42,315 bases of DNA from Lentisphaerota bacterium (GCA_024225035.1 JAAEMX010000313.1:1-42315), one strand, 5' to 3'; positions 1 to 8,388 are shown, numbered from the stretch's first letter. A program made the numbers and translations. The notes: generated by a model not told the origin, from the letters alone.

Positions 1-147
1 AAACGCCTGCTGGATGATTGGGAAAGCTCCCTGCCACTGTTTGTCAAAGTGTTCCCGGTTGAGTATCGCAAGGCGCTAGGCCTTATGAATAAGGAAGAGG
101 AAAAAGTCAACTCTGAAGAAAAAGCAACTGACGAAGAGTCAATGTGA
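1..147 (+). CDS. gltB: Glutamate synthase (NADPH) large subunit, C-terminal end only
   Basis: The window opens inside a reading frame that ends with TGA at 145-147. The 48 readable residues contain W-x6[14 protein letters not shown], which resembles the very end of glutamate synthase large subunits (FVKV-P-dYk-aL), followed by a Glu/Lys-rich tail. The small subunit gltD starts 11 bases downstream on the same strand, the usual gltBD order, so the two are probably one operon making glutamate from glutamine and 2-oxoglutarate. The assignment rests on the short C-terminal motif plus the neighbour. The start, the amidotransferase domain and the FMN/Fe-S domains lie outside the window. Confidence 0.8.
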   Translation, partial: KRLLDDWESSLPLFVKVFPVEYRKALGLMNKEEEKVNSEEKATDEESM

Positions 148-158
148 GGTGATATATA

Positions 159-1574
159 ATGACTAGACCAAGAGGTTTTATTGAAATAGAGCGGCAGGAC
201 GCCCGCTATCGTCCGAAGGAAGAGCGTACCAAAGACTATAACGAAGTCGAACAGGCTCTGTCTAAAGAAGAAATTATCGAACAGGCCGGGCGCTGCATGG
301 ATTGCGGAGTTCCATTCTGCCATGGCTCCGGCTGTCCTTTGGGAAATGTTATTCCTGAATTCAACGAACTTGTTCACGAAGGTCATTGGAAGGAAGCTCT
401 TGACGTATTGCTTTCTACCAATAACTTTCCAGAGTTTACAGGTCGCATTTGTCCGGCCTTGTGTGAGGCTTCATGTACTGCCGGGTTGAGCGTTGATCCT
501 GTAACCGTACGCCAAATTGAACTGGCTGTTGTAGAAAAAGGTTTCGCTGAAGGTTATATCAAGCCAAAGCCTCCAGAGCGGCGTTCCGGCAAAAAGGTTG
601 CTGTTATAGGCTCCGGTCCGGCAGGTTTGACTGTTGCTGATCAGCTCAATAAAATGGGACATGCGGTAACTGTTTATGAGCGTGATAATTACGCTGGCGG
701 ACTCTTGCGCTACGGTATTCCTGACTTTAAACTGGACAAGAATATTGTTGAGCGCCGTATCAAATTAATGAAAGATGAAGGCGTTGCTTTTGAAACCGGT
801 ATTGATGTTGGCGTAGATGTGACTGGCAGTTTCCTGTTGAAAAAGTTTGATGTAGTCTGCTTGTGTAACGGTTCACGTATTCCGCGCGATCTTCCGGTTC
901 CCGGGCGTGAACTTGACGGTATATATTATGCAATGGATTATCTGAAGCAGCAGAATCAGCGAGTTGGCGGTGAAATCGTTACTGGTAAAGAGATTGTTGC
1001 TGCAGGCAAGAAGGTTATTGTTATTGGCGGTGGTGACACTGGTTCTGACTGTGTCGGTACAGCTATTCGTCAAGGCGCGGAAAGCGTTACTCAACTCGAA
1101 ATTATGCCGCGCCCGCCGGAAGACCGTGATGATTCCACACCGTGGCCGCAGTGGCCATACAAGCTGCGCACTTCAAGCAGTCATAAAGAAGGCTGTCAGC
1201 GCATGTGGAATGTTTTGACTGAAAGCTTTTCCGGCAATGGAAATGTTAAGAAGATCAATGCGGTTAGAGTTGACTGGGATATGATTGACAGCCGGCCTGT
1301 TAATATGAAGCAGATTAAAGACAGTGGTTTTACTTTGAGTGCTGATCTTGTGCTGTTGGCTATGGGCTTTGTCGGAGCTCAGAAATACGGTTGTGCTGAT
1401 CAGTTTGGAGTTGATCTTGACCAGCGCGGCAACGTTAAGGCGGATTGCTGTGGTAAGACTTCTGTAAAAGGAATTTTTGCTGCAGGTGATATTGCCAGTG
1501 GCCCATCTCTGGTAGTTAGAGCCATCGTTGCTGGTAGAACCCTTGCTGAAAGCGTTGATGAATATTTGAAATAG
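159..1574 (+). CDS. gltD: Glutamate synthase (NADPH) small subunit
   Basis: This 471-residue protein is the NADPH-oxidising flavoprotein subunit that passes electrons to GltB in the cytoplasm. The N-terminal domain carries the two Cys clusters for [4Fe-4S] centres, CMDCGVPFCHGSGCPLGN (about residues 46-63) and CPALCEASC (about 98-106). The FAD-binding GSGPAG follows near residue 151, then the NADPH-binding IGGGDTGSDC near 291, and a C-terminal FAD segment GIFAAGDIASGPSLVVRAI ends the fold. The length is normal for GltD. The start is supported by GAGGTGA 8 bases before the ATG. It lies 11 bases after gltB and is closed by a strong terminator. All key motifs are present. Confidence 0.97.
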   Translation: MTRPRGFIEIERQDARYRPKEERTKDYNEVEQALSKEEIIEQAGRCMDCGVPFCHGSGCPLGNVIPEFNELVHEGHWKEALDVLLSTNNFPEFTGRICPALCEASCTAGLSVDPVTVRQIELAVVEKGFAEGYIKPKPPERRSGKKVAVIGSGPAGLTVADQLNKMGHAVTVYERDNYAGGLLRYGIPDFKLDKNIVERRIKLMKDEGVAFETGIDVGVDVTGSFLLKKFDVVCLCNGSRIPRDLPVPGRELDGIYYAMDYLKQQNQRVGGEIVTGKEIVAAGKKVIVIGGGDTGSDCVGTAIRQGAESVTQLEIMPRPPEDRDDSTPWPQWPYKLRTSSSHKEGCQRMWNVLTESFSGNGNVKKINAVRVDWDMIDSRPVNMKQIKDSGFTLSADLVLLAMGFVGAQKYGCADQFGVDLDQRGNVKADCCGKTSVKGIFAAGDIASGPSLVVRAIVAGRTLAESVDEYLK

Positions 1575-1591
1575 TATTTACTGATGTATTT

Positions 1592-1625
1592 GCCGGGCAG
1601 GGCATCTGTTCTGTCCGGCTTTTTT
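1592..1625 (+). terminator. Rho-independent terminator after gltD
   Basis: GCCGGGCAG (1592-1600) pairs with CTGTCCGGC (1611-1619) with one G-U pair, and a run of six T follows. It ends the gltBD transcript. Confidence 0.9.
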
Positions 1626-1735
1626 GTGCTCATGGCTTTACTTTAAATTAAACCGGTTGTAGTTTTTGAATATAACAGATCCCTTTATATTTCGGACTGT
1701 TCTCGTAAAAATTTCTATTTTTTGAGGAGGGTGGT

Positions 1736-2734
1736 ATGAAGCGTTTAATTTCTATTTTGCTGCTGTTGTGCTTTGTTATTTCTATTTTTTCGGCAGAAAA
1801 GAATCCAGGAACTGTGGTCATAAAAGCAGATAATACTGCCAGAATGCATTACAAGCTTCTTCCTGTGATGTCGCTTGACTTCGAGGTTATTAAACGGGTT
1901 TGCAAGCCATGGCTGCATAAAGAAGGCAAGCTTACTTACGAAAAATACCAGAACTCCGTACTGGTGTATGATACCCCTGAAGTTATTGATCGGGTTAGAA
2001 GGTTTATAAAAAACAATGACACTCCCTCTGTTAACATCAGGATAGATATTAAAACTCAGAGTGTATCCCCAGATAATCAGTCACGTTTCGGATATCGCAA
2101 AGCTCCACCTGGCCAGCCTGTGATTGTGACTTATTAAAACGGCCGACGTGTTGTTACTCGTCCGACGCGGAAATCAAAGTATAGAATTTACATTAATCAG
2201 CGTCAAGGCACCACCAGCAGTTTAAACGCGTCTTTTATTGTTACCAAGAGCGGCTCTCCGGCAAAGCTCTGGTCAGGTAAAACTATTGTTGATCCAACAT
2301 GGCTTTATTTCAATAAAAAATACCCTGAACGTGTTTATTACGGTACAGCCGAGGGGAATTATATAAAACTTACCGGAATATTCAATGAAACAAAATGGAA
2401 TCAAGTTGGTACAGCTTTATATGTCAATCCACGTTATATCGGCAATGATATGATTGAGGTTGAAGTGTATCCTGAAATCAGCATGATTACAGGAAAGGGA
2501 AGAACTAAAGCCGTAAAAGTTTATAACCTTTCGACTAAAGTTACAGTACGTAACGGTCAGACCATTCCGATAGGCGGTATGATCTCAGGGAAGAAGGCTG
2601 AATATCTGAATATTTTCGGCCCTGATTTCTTCAAGTCAGGCGGAGTCGGCGAAGCCGTTAGTACTACTTTGCGAGCCACTATCATGAAGCCCGGTTCCGG
2701 CTTGAGAAGCCGTAGCAACTGGATACCACGTTAG
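1736..2734 (+). pseudogene. Secretin-like exported protein, interrupted by an in-frame TAA
   Basis: One frame runs from ATG 1736 to TAG 2732-2734 (332 sense positions) and is broken only by TAA at 2135-2137. The first part has a signal peptide (residues 1-20, MKRLISILLLLCFVISIFSA) and a segment resembling a short secretin N-type domain (YQNSVLVYDTPEVIDRVRRF). The part after the stop reads without interruption through QRQGTTSSLNASFIV and a segment like the secretin core (VEVYPEIS, then VRNGQTIPIGGM). Secretins form outer-membrane pores for type II secretion or type IV pili, but this one is short and stands alone, so a role in an export machine is only a guess. SD GAGGAGG precedes the ATG. AAA to TAA (Lys to stop) would explain the break. 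It could be a nonsense mutation, read-through or a sequence error. Confidence 0.6.
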
Positions 2735-2833
2735 CGTGATAGACAACTGCACCAGTGAAAGTTGAAATATATTCCGTACGAGATACATTAAAGAATACTA
2801 ATAAAAATACCCTTGTGTATATGGAGTTTAGAA

Positions 2834-3073
2834 ATGAAAGAGAAAGTTACTACTAAGATTTATATTAATAAAAACCCGGCAGCTACATTCAAAGATGGTT
2901 TTGTTGACAAAAAAATGTTTTTCAGATATCTCATCAGGGAGAGAGAATGTAAACAGGTAATAGAAAAGTTTGCGACTTTAGAAGAAGCAGAAGCCGCCTT
3001 AGAACAATACGAAAAAGAAGATAAAGAAGGCAGAGTTTTTTCAGCAAATTATTATGAAATTGTCGAGCTCTAA
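2834..3073 (+). CDS. Small protein of unknown function (79 aa)
   Basis: I do not recognise this protein. It is soluble, highly charged and probably helical towards the C-terminus (FATLEEAEAALEQYEKEDKEG), with no Cys, signal peptide or membrane segment. The ATG at 2834 is preferred over a TTG at 2813 because GGAG lies seven bases upstream of it. It stands about 100 bases after the broken secretin-like gene and 230 bases before an SDR gene on the same strand, with no visible link to either. The frame has coherent codon use and a good ribosome-binding site, so it is probably real. Confidence 0.6.
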   Translation: MKEKVTTKIYINKNPAATFKDGFVDKKMFFRYLIRERECKQVIEKFATLEEAEAALEQYEKEDKEGRVFSANYYEIVEL

Positions 3074-3303
3074 TGGTTTTTTCTATACTGAAAAGATTAA
3101 AATTGGATTATCCCAACGCACTAAACAGCCTGCACCTCATGAATTCTCAAAAATATTATTGGCCTATAGCATTATTGTATGAATATTTATTGTAATGTTT
3201 TGGCTTCCATCATAGCAATTGAGCCGATGAGAACTATATTTTTAAAAGAGAGGAACCCCATAAGCGTTAAAGACTGATCTTTATATAATCCAAGGAGAAG
3301 ACC

Positions 3304-3906
3304 ATGCGTATTATTATAGTTGGAGCAAGCGGTATAATCGGTAAAGCTCTATGCAGATTCCTCAAGAGAGACCATGAAGTTATTGCGGCCAGTCGGTCAT
3401 CCTGTGAATACCAAATAGATATTACCAAACCAGATTCTGTGAAACGTTTTTTCGATAATGTCGGAAAATTTGATGCTTTAGTCTGCACTGTGGGGGAATC
3501 TGCCTTTGTGCCTTTGTCCGAGGCTGATGAAGAGCAGTTTATGTATGGAATTAACAGCAAATTGTTAGGTCAGGTCAGATTAGTTTCTACAGGAATGAAA
3601 TATATCTCCAATCATGGTTCATTCACCTTGACCAGCGGCATTATCTCAGAAGTTCCTGGAATAAATACAGCCTTGGTTGGTATGGTGGACAGCGCGATAG
3701 AAGGGTTTGTCAGAAACGCAGCCTATGAATTGGAGCGCGGCATAAGGATAAATGTAGTGTCACCAAACGTTCTTGAAGAAACCTATGATAAATTCAGTGA
3801 AGCTTTCCCGGGCTTTACGCCAATCTCATTAGAACGGCTTATTCCCGTTTACCGAGATATAATAGAAGGTGTTTCCAGCGGGCAGGTTATCAAGGTATTC
3901 AGGTAA
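3304..3906 (+). CDS. Short-chain dehydrogenase/reductase, atypical short form
   Basis: This 200-residue protein has a Rossmann start MRIIIVGASGIIGKAL (glycine-rich NAD(P) loop GASGIIG, residues 7-13) and a conserved SDR core, with DIT near residue 40, TSG near 114 and RGIRINVVSPNV near 160. The usual catalytic Tyr-x3-Lys is absent: the matching helix reads ALVGMVDSAIEGFVRNAAYEL. Short SDR-like proteins of this type, missing the Tyr-Lys pair, are widespread, and their reaction is uncertain. The length is below the usual 240-260. AAGGAG precedes the ATG. A strong hairpin follows the gene. The substrate cannot be inferred. Confidence 0.85.
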   Translation: MRIIIVGASGIIGKALCRFLKRDHEVIAASRSSCEYQIDITKPDSVKRFFDNVGKFDALVCTVGESAFVPLSEADEEQFMYGINSKLLGQVRLVSTGMKYISNHGSFTLTSGIISEVPGINTALVGMVDSAIEGFVRNAAYELERGIRINVVSPNVLEETYDKFSEAFPGFTPISLERLIPVYRDIIEGVSSGQVIKVFR

Positions 3907-3968
3907 TCAGTTTTAATCATTGTTTTTAATAAAGGCTTAAACATAAATTTAAGTGCCTTATTATTAAT

Positions 3969-3998
3969 GCCTGATCAGCTCAGATATTCTGATCAGGC
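3969..3998. terminator. Perfect 10-bp hairpin, probable terminator
   Basis: GCCTGATCAG (3969-3978) pairs perfectly with CTGATCAGGC (3989-3998) around a 10-base loop. It is followed by ATATTATTT rather than a clean T run. It lies 62 bases after the SDR stop and could act in both directions. Confidence 0.55.
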
Positions 3999-4005
3999 AT
4001 ATTAT

Positions 4006-4101
4006 TTATGATACTTCAGATTGTTTCCATTTTCTCTGGTAGTGTAATAATATACTGGCTTCCTCAATGGCTGTCTGTGCGTCTTGCAACATTTTGAGCA
4101 T
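4006..4101 (-). CDS. Possible 31-residue small protein or gene remnant
   Basis: On the minus strand an ATG at 4101 opens a 31-codon frame with the look of a real protein C-terminus: amphipathic helix MLKMLQDAQTAIEEASILLH, then YQRKWKQSEVS and a TAA. The frame stays open for about 18 more codons upstream of the ATG. There is no clear ribosome-binding site. It may be a small protein, a remnant of a lost gene, or chance. The hairpin at 3969-3998 would lie just downstream of it. Confidence 0.25.
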   Translation of the reverse strand: MLKMLQDAQTAIEEASILLHYQRKWKQSEVS

Positions 4102-4126
4102 TACTTTATCTGATATAGGTTGGATT

Positions 4127-4134
4127 TGTATACA
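4127..4134. promoter_or_regulatory. Distal operator-like box TGTATACA
   Basis: The palindrome TGTATACA in the context TTTGTATACATTT lies 95 bases upstream of a second copy at 4222. The same paired arrangement (99 bases apart) precedes the regulator gene at 7143. Two boxes so spaced suggest co-operative binding or DNA looping by the neighbouring GntR/LacI-type regulator (inference). Confidence 0.55.
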
Positions 4135-4202
4135 TTTAGTTGATTGTGCTTTTGCTTATTACTACAGCGCATATCTTTTTTATAATTATTAGTGATGATG
4201 GA

Positions 4203-4231
4203 TTGACATATAAAGATCAAATGTATACATT
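4203..4231 (+). promoter_or_regulatory. Sigma70-type promoter overlapped by an operator, SGNH operon
   Basis: A perfect -35 box TTGACA (4203-4208) is followed after 17 bases by TACATT (4226-4231). The palindrome TGTATACA (4222-4229) overlaps the -10 box, a place where a bound protein would block polymerase. The 24-base stretch 4221-4244 is identical to the one in the promoter at 7075-7103, as is GGATTGACA at the -35, so both are likely controlled by the same regulator. Confidence 0.7.
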
Positions 4232-4355
4232 AATATTATATTAATCTAGCTAAATACGTATTTGCAGTAAATTATGAAATTTAGTAAAATGCATTTATAG
4301 CAGTTAGTAATTTCGAAACTTATTTTTAAAAATAATTTTAATTTATGGTGAATAA

Positions 4356-5987
4356 ATGATTGGCAAGAAAAGGAGAGAAGTCCTGTTTGGTATAATAGGC
4401 TTATTCTTAATTCTAACGTCAGCTTCAACAATTGCACAAGAACAAAATTTGCTGCTGAATCCGCAATTTAATTTTTATGTTTTCAATAATCACCGTCACG
4501 GAAACAATAGCAGCTATAAAGCAAATAATGTTGCATTCTGGAATAGCGGAGGCTCTAAAAACATAAATGTCTATCATGAATCACATGTAAAACCACAGAA
4601 CCTGCCAAAGTTTTCTGTGAAAAATGTTGTGGCTATAATGCCTAAACAAAAGTTCTGGCAGTTTTTTACTTTGTCTGAGGCAGATTTAGCACATGGTGAA
4701 AAAATAAGTTTATCCGTTTTTGGACAGCAGAACGTTCCCGGAGCCTTAGTTGCCAATATTAAACTCATGAAAATAGATAGCCAGGATGGGACCTGGTTTC
4801 CTGCTGATTTTGGAATGAGGGATAAACGTACTTTTCCAAAGCATTCTAGAGGTGAGTTGGTAGTTGCCAAAAAGTACACTACGAAATCAGACAAAAAAGG
4901 TTTGGTGCATCTGACAATTAATGGTGCCGAAATAGTTGGTCATTACAGTACTGAAAAGAATATCTCAAAAAGCACCGACATCAACACAATTGGTGTGGAA
5001 GTTGAGTTTGTTAATACTTCTGCATCTCCTGTCTGGCTGTCTTCTCCCTGTCTGGTGAAAGGGGTTAAAGCCGTTAACAGTGCTCCTCCAATAAGAAAGA
5101 TGATTCCATATTATCGCTATTTACCCAGAACAATTCAAAAATTATCGAAAGGTGAGCCTGTACATATAATTATAATGGGATCAAGCATAGATCGTGGAAG
5201 TGCGAACCCGCCAATGTACCCATTTGATGAGAACCCAAAATCTCCAAAATTCAAACAGCCTCTTTCTGACTATAATAAGTTCAGCGCAAAACTCATGAAG
5301 CGACCGGATCTTGAAAAGCACTTTGCTGAATCACGGCATTACTTCAGTTATGGCGGGCGCTTGAAGCGCGAATTGATGAATAAATTCAATTTGCCGGCCA
5401 ATAAAATACTTATTAACTTTATGGCATGCGATGGATCATGCATAGGAGAGGCTCATTCCGGGCTCAAAGCTTATTGTCCACTTTCTCTTAAGCCATCTCC
5501 AAATGCGAACGGACATAGATCGGGGAATTCATGGAAGGAACTTTATCCGGCATTATTCGCCCGTCCTGAAGGTCCGCGGCCTGACTTGGTTATATTCGGC
5601 AGCGGAGCTAATGAGAAAACTGACTCTCCGGATGAGATCGCGGTTTTTGAAGGAGCTGTCCGTTGGATACAAAGACATTACCCCAATACAGAGTTTTTAT
5701 TCTGCATGTTCCAGAACAGGGGAAAATATACTTCTAATATTGGAGATATCGAGGCATTGGCTTTGAGGTATCAGATCCCGTATATCGACTTTGCTCTGGT
5801 TGAAGATTTAGTTTCACGCTGGTGCAAACGCTACACACTTGTGCCGAAAGACGGTCATCCGCAGGCAGCATGTCATTATTTATGGTTTAAGCAGATAGAA
5901 AAAACTTTTGAAATATGGTCCCCTATAGTGACCGGACAGGCTCAACTTTCTTTGCCGGAAAGAATACATAAAAATACATACGGCTGA
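4356..5987 (+). CDS. Exported SGNH/GDSL-type hydrolase
   Basis: This 543-residue protein starts with a signal peptide (residues 1-27, hydrophobic core VLFGIIGLFLILTSASTIA). An N-terminal beta-rich region (about 30-240) is followed by an SGNH hydrolase domain. I read block I as IIIMGSSIDRGSAN (about 271-284, Ser nucleophile within GSS), a block III-like segment as IFGSGANE (about 412-419), and block V as DGHP (about 499-502, catalytic Asp and His). Family members remove ester groups such as acetyl from polysaccharides, so a periplasmic or secreted carbohydrate esterase is likely; the substrate is unknown. A TGA ends the frame at 5985-5987, but the following gene is in the same frame nine bases on, so the pair may have been one ~831-residue protein (TGG to TGA). 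GGTGA precedes the ATG. Confidence 0.8.
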   Translation: MIGKKRREVLFGIIGLFLILTSASTIAQEQNLLLNPQFNFYVFNNHRHGNNSSYKANNVAFWNSGGSKNINVYHESHVKPQNLPKFSVKNVVAIMPKQKFWQFFTLSEADLAHGEKISLSVFGQQNVPGALVANIKLMKIDSQDGTWFPADFGMRDKRTFPKHSRGELVVAKKYTTKSDKKGLVHLTINGAEIVGHYSTEKNISKSTDINTIGVEVEFVNTSASPVWLSSPCLVKGVKAVNSAPPIRKMIPYYRYLPRTIQKLSKGEPVHIIIMGSSIDRGSANPPMYPFDENPKSPKFKQPLSDYNKFSAKLMKRPDLEKHFAESRHYFSYGGRLKRELMNKFNLPANKILINFMACDGSCIGEAHSGLKAYCPLSLKPSPNANGHRSGNSWKELYPALFARPEGPRPDLVIFGSGANEKTDSPDEIAVFEGAVRWIQRHYPNTEFLFCMFQNRGKYTSNIGDIEALALRYQIPYIDFALVEDLVSRWCKRYTLVPKDGHPQAACHYLWFKQIEKTFEIWSPIVTGQAQLSLPERIHKNTYG

Positions 5988-5996
5988 GAAGGTGAA

Positions 5997-6851
5997 ATGA
6001 TTACTTTTAAAAAGAGAAATCCTAGAATATTCAGAAAGAACGCTTTTGTTTTAGAAGACACTGCTTTTAATCTTTGGGTCAAAAGCAAAGACTCTAGATT
6101 TGATATTTATGTTGATGGGAAAGTGGTAGGTAAAGGGACAAAATTCTCTTACCGCAATCTGAGAAATTCATCTTTCCGTTATGGAAGGCTGGCTTTGGGC
6201 AATAGGCATATTGTCGAGATTGGAGGGAAAAAGTCGTACCTCAGGGGGGTAGACTCCAAGGTTTGTCCTAATCGTTATTTCATCAGTATTGACAGCAAAC
6301 AATGGCAGCTTAATGGTCTCAAAACAAAAAGTTTTGATTCAAAAATTGGTGCCCCTTACGGTGATAAAGAAGTTGTTCTTCCTGCTGGGAGTTCTATGGC
6401 TATTGATGTTGTCGGAACAGATATTTCTGTTGCCTATGCAGATTCCAGGCAGGGAGGTGATTTGAAGGTGGCTGTTGACAGCAAAGAAAGATTATGCGTC
6501 AATACGAATGTCTCGTTTAAGTTTATCAATGGTGAAAAACAATATATGGAAAATCGTAAAGGCATTATTGGTTAAAATTATGGATTACATAAAATCACTA
6601 TTACAGCAGATAAAAAGCCGGTAAAACTGCTGGGGGTATTTGTCTATGATTCACGACCGAACCGGACGTTTGAACGACGGGTGAATGCCTTAGCTGCTCC
6701 TGGAGACATTGTTAAGTTTACCCCGAAGTTCAAAGCAACTCCACTGGTTATCTGTAATGGTGAGTTAAAGGTAAAGAATTCTGATATTTCTAAAGGTAAA
6801 GTGGTTTTTTCTGGAACTGGAAATGGCAGTTATGAAGTCATTGGGGAGTAG
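5997..6851 (+). pseudogene. Beta-sandwich companion or C-terminal part of the SGNH hydrolase, interrupted by TAA
   Basis: From ATG 5997 the frame runs to TAG 6849-6851, broken by one in-frame TAA at 6573-6575. The part after the stop is clearly coding (GLHKITITADKKPVKLLGVF, then VYDSRPNR). No signal peptide is present, which fits the idea that it is the C-terminal half of the preceding exported hydrolase rather than a separate protein. The two are in the same frame, separated only by TGA-GAA-GGT-GAA. The segment from about residue 125 resembles the sugar-binding-like beta-sandwich found attached to SGNH hydrolases (AYADSRQGGDLKVAVDS, GLHKITI, LGVFVYD). A GAAGGTGA precedes the ATG, so separate translation is also possible. 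Confidence 0.6.
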
Positions 6852-6913
6852 ATTATTGTAATTTCCTAAATGGATTCTTCCAGAATAATTGTTCAAAATC
6901 AAATCATATTTTT

Positions 6914-6950
6914 AAAAGCATCTCCTTAATGGGGGGTGCCTTTTGCTTTA
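6914..6950 (+). terminator. Probable terminator after the SGNH operon
   Basis: GCATCTCC (6918-6925) pairs with GGGGGTGC (6932-6939) using G-U pairs, flanked by AAAA on the left and CTTTTGCTTT on the right. It lies 63 bases after the operon ends. Confidence 0.5.
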
Positions 6951-6994
6951 TATGCAGGAAGAAAAGGCAGGCACTTCGTATGATTGATTAGCTT

Positions 6995-7002
6995 TGTATA
7001 CA
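6995..7002. promoter_or_regulatory. Distal operator-like box TGTATACA (regulator gene)
   Basis: TGTATACA in the context CTTTGTATACATCTT, 99 bases upstream of the promoter-proximal copy at 7094. It mirrors the layout upstream of the SGNH gene. Confidence 0.55.
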
Positions 7003-7074
7003 TCTTATTAATTATGTTTTTTAATTTCAGCTGCAGAACTTAGCATTTTTATCGGAATTAGAAACAATAAGGGA

Positions 7075-7103
7075 TTGACAAATATAGATAAAATGTATAC
7101 ATT
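7075..7103 (+). promoter_or_regulatory. Promoter with overlapping operator, regulator gene
   Basis: TTGACA (7075-7080), 17-base spacer, TACATT (7098-7103), with TGTATACA (7094-7101) over the -10 box. The region nearly duplicates 4197-4244, so the regulator probably represses its own gene as well as the SGNH operon. Confidence 0.7.
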
Positions 7104-7142
7104 AATATTATATTAAACTAATTAATTACACATATAGAGTAA

Positions 7143-8171
7143 ATGACAAAGTCAAATAAAACATGTTTATGGCAGGAAGTGACTTCGCAACTTGTCGATT
7201 ATATAGATAAGAACGATTTGAAGCCGGGGGTTGCTTTTTTCTCTACAAATCAAGTTGCGGAACGCTTTGGTGTTAGTGATATAACAAGTCGCCGTGCGTT
7301 GTCTGAGCTTGCTAAAATGAATCTGGTTGAGAGAGCACGCGGACGAGGTTGTGTTATAAAGCATCATCGGCAAGTTAAGACTATTTATATAATAACTGGT
7401 GATGATAAGCTGGAATCTTTTGTATATAGTGAGTTATATAAGGGGATCCTTGATGAGTGCCGGCTGCATAATATAGAAACGAAAGTTGCCTCATATGCTT
7501 TTCTGGATAACATTCCAGAGAATACAAGAATGGATATACTGCTGCTTCAGAACTTTCCAACTCACTTGCCAATTTTGGCCAGAAGACTGACTAATGATAA
7601 AAGTCTTAACTGCGTATGCTGTCATGCTTTGAAGCCAATCAAAGGCATGTCCACTCTGCGTGCTGACCTTGGTGCTGGCGCGTATGATTTGGTCTCGCAT
7701 CTGATCGATAGGGGACATCGCCGTATAGCTTATATTGGTAAAGGTACAGATGGATGGTCTGCAAGCAGGTTTGACGGTTATTACCGGGCACTCAAGGACA
7801 ATGATATTGATATCGATATGGGGCTTGTTAAATCCACAGAACTTAATGAAGAATGTCATTTTGCGGCAATGGATGAACTGATGAAACTTGATGAACCGCC
7901 GACTGCAGTTTTTAATGTCTCTGACGTTAACGCACTATTTGTTCTTAACTATTGCCTAAAAAATAACATTAAGATTCCGGAAGACCTTGCTATTACCGGA
8001 TTTGATAATATACCGGAAGTTTCGCATACCAACCCCCCTTTGACTACTATTGATTCCAGGTTGGAAGAAGAAGGGCGGGAGTCTATTCGCTTACTGTTGC
8101 AGCACTTGCCTGAAAGCGATGTTGTTGATAAGCTAGTGAAACCCGAAATGATAGTAAGAGACAGCACTTAA
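7143..8171 (+). CDS. GntR/LacI hybrid transcriptional regulator (AraR-like architecture)
   Basis: This 342-residue protein joins an N-terminal GntR-type winged helix (about residues 8-72, with STNQVAERFGVSDITSRRAL as the recognition region and a wing VERARGRGCVI) to a LacI-type sugar-binding domain (about 78-340, with DLVSHLIDRGHRRIAYIG, then AVFNVSDVNA and DLAITGFDN). AraR of Bacillus has the same architecture; such proteins repress sugar-use genes until a sugar binds the C-terminal domain. The likely targets are the SGNH operon upstream and its own gene, both with paired TGTATACA boxes. The inducing sugar cannot be read from the sequence. The ribosome-binding site is weak (AGAG before ATG 7143). 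Confidence 0.9.
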   Translation: MTKSNKTCLWQEVTSQLVDYIDKNDLKPGVAFFSTNQVAERFGVSDITSRRALSELAKMNLVERARGRGCVIKHHRQVKTIYIITGDDKLESFVYSELYKGILDECRLHNIETKVASYAFLDNIPENTRMDILLLQNFPTHLPILARRLTNDKSLNCVCCHALKPIKGMSTLRADLGAGAYDLVSHLIDRGHRRIAYIGKGTDGWSASRFDGYYRALKDNDIDIDMGLVKSTELNEECHFAAMDELMKLDEPPTAVFNVSDVNALFVLNYCLKNNIKIPEDLAITGFDNIPEVSHTNPPLTTIDSRLEEEGRESIRLLLQHLPESDVVDKLVKPEMIVRDST

Positions 8172-8293
8172 ACATAAATCTGAATGGTAGTTTTATAGTA
8201 GCTGGTACCTTTTACGTTTATTGAATTTTAAACAGTGTTGGTTATTCAGTTTTTTATCTGTATTAAAGATAAAAAATGATAAAATAAAAGGGT

Positions 8294-8322
8294 GTTAATT
8301 GCTGTGATAGTTCGCCTTATAA
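8294..8322 (+). promoter_or_regulatory. Possible promoter of the prepilin-like gene
   Basis: A perfect -10 TATAAT (8317-8322) lies 17 bases after a weak -35 TTAATT (8294-8299), about 65 bases before the prepilin-like ATG. No TGTATACA box is near it. Confidence 0.35.
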
Positions 8323-8388
8323 TATATTTTATTTGTTTCTGTACTGAAAATTATCAACATAATCAATAACAAGAGGGAGCATCGAAAA

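Larger units (their letters stand above)
3907..4355. other. Intergenic region with terminator hairpins and a regulated promoter
   Basis: This 449-base gap holds an imperfect hairpin (AAGGCTTAAA with TTTAAGTGCCTT, about 3932-3959), a perfect hairpin at 3969-3998, a possible 31-codon minus-strand ORF (4006-4101), and the promoter and operators of the SGNH hydrolase gene (4127-4231). The rest is AT-rich and shows no further structure to me. Confidence 0.6.
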
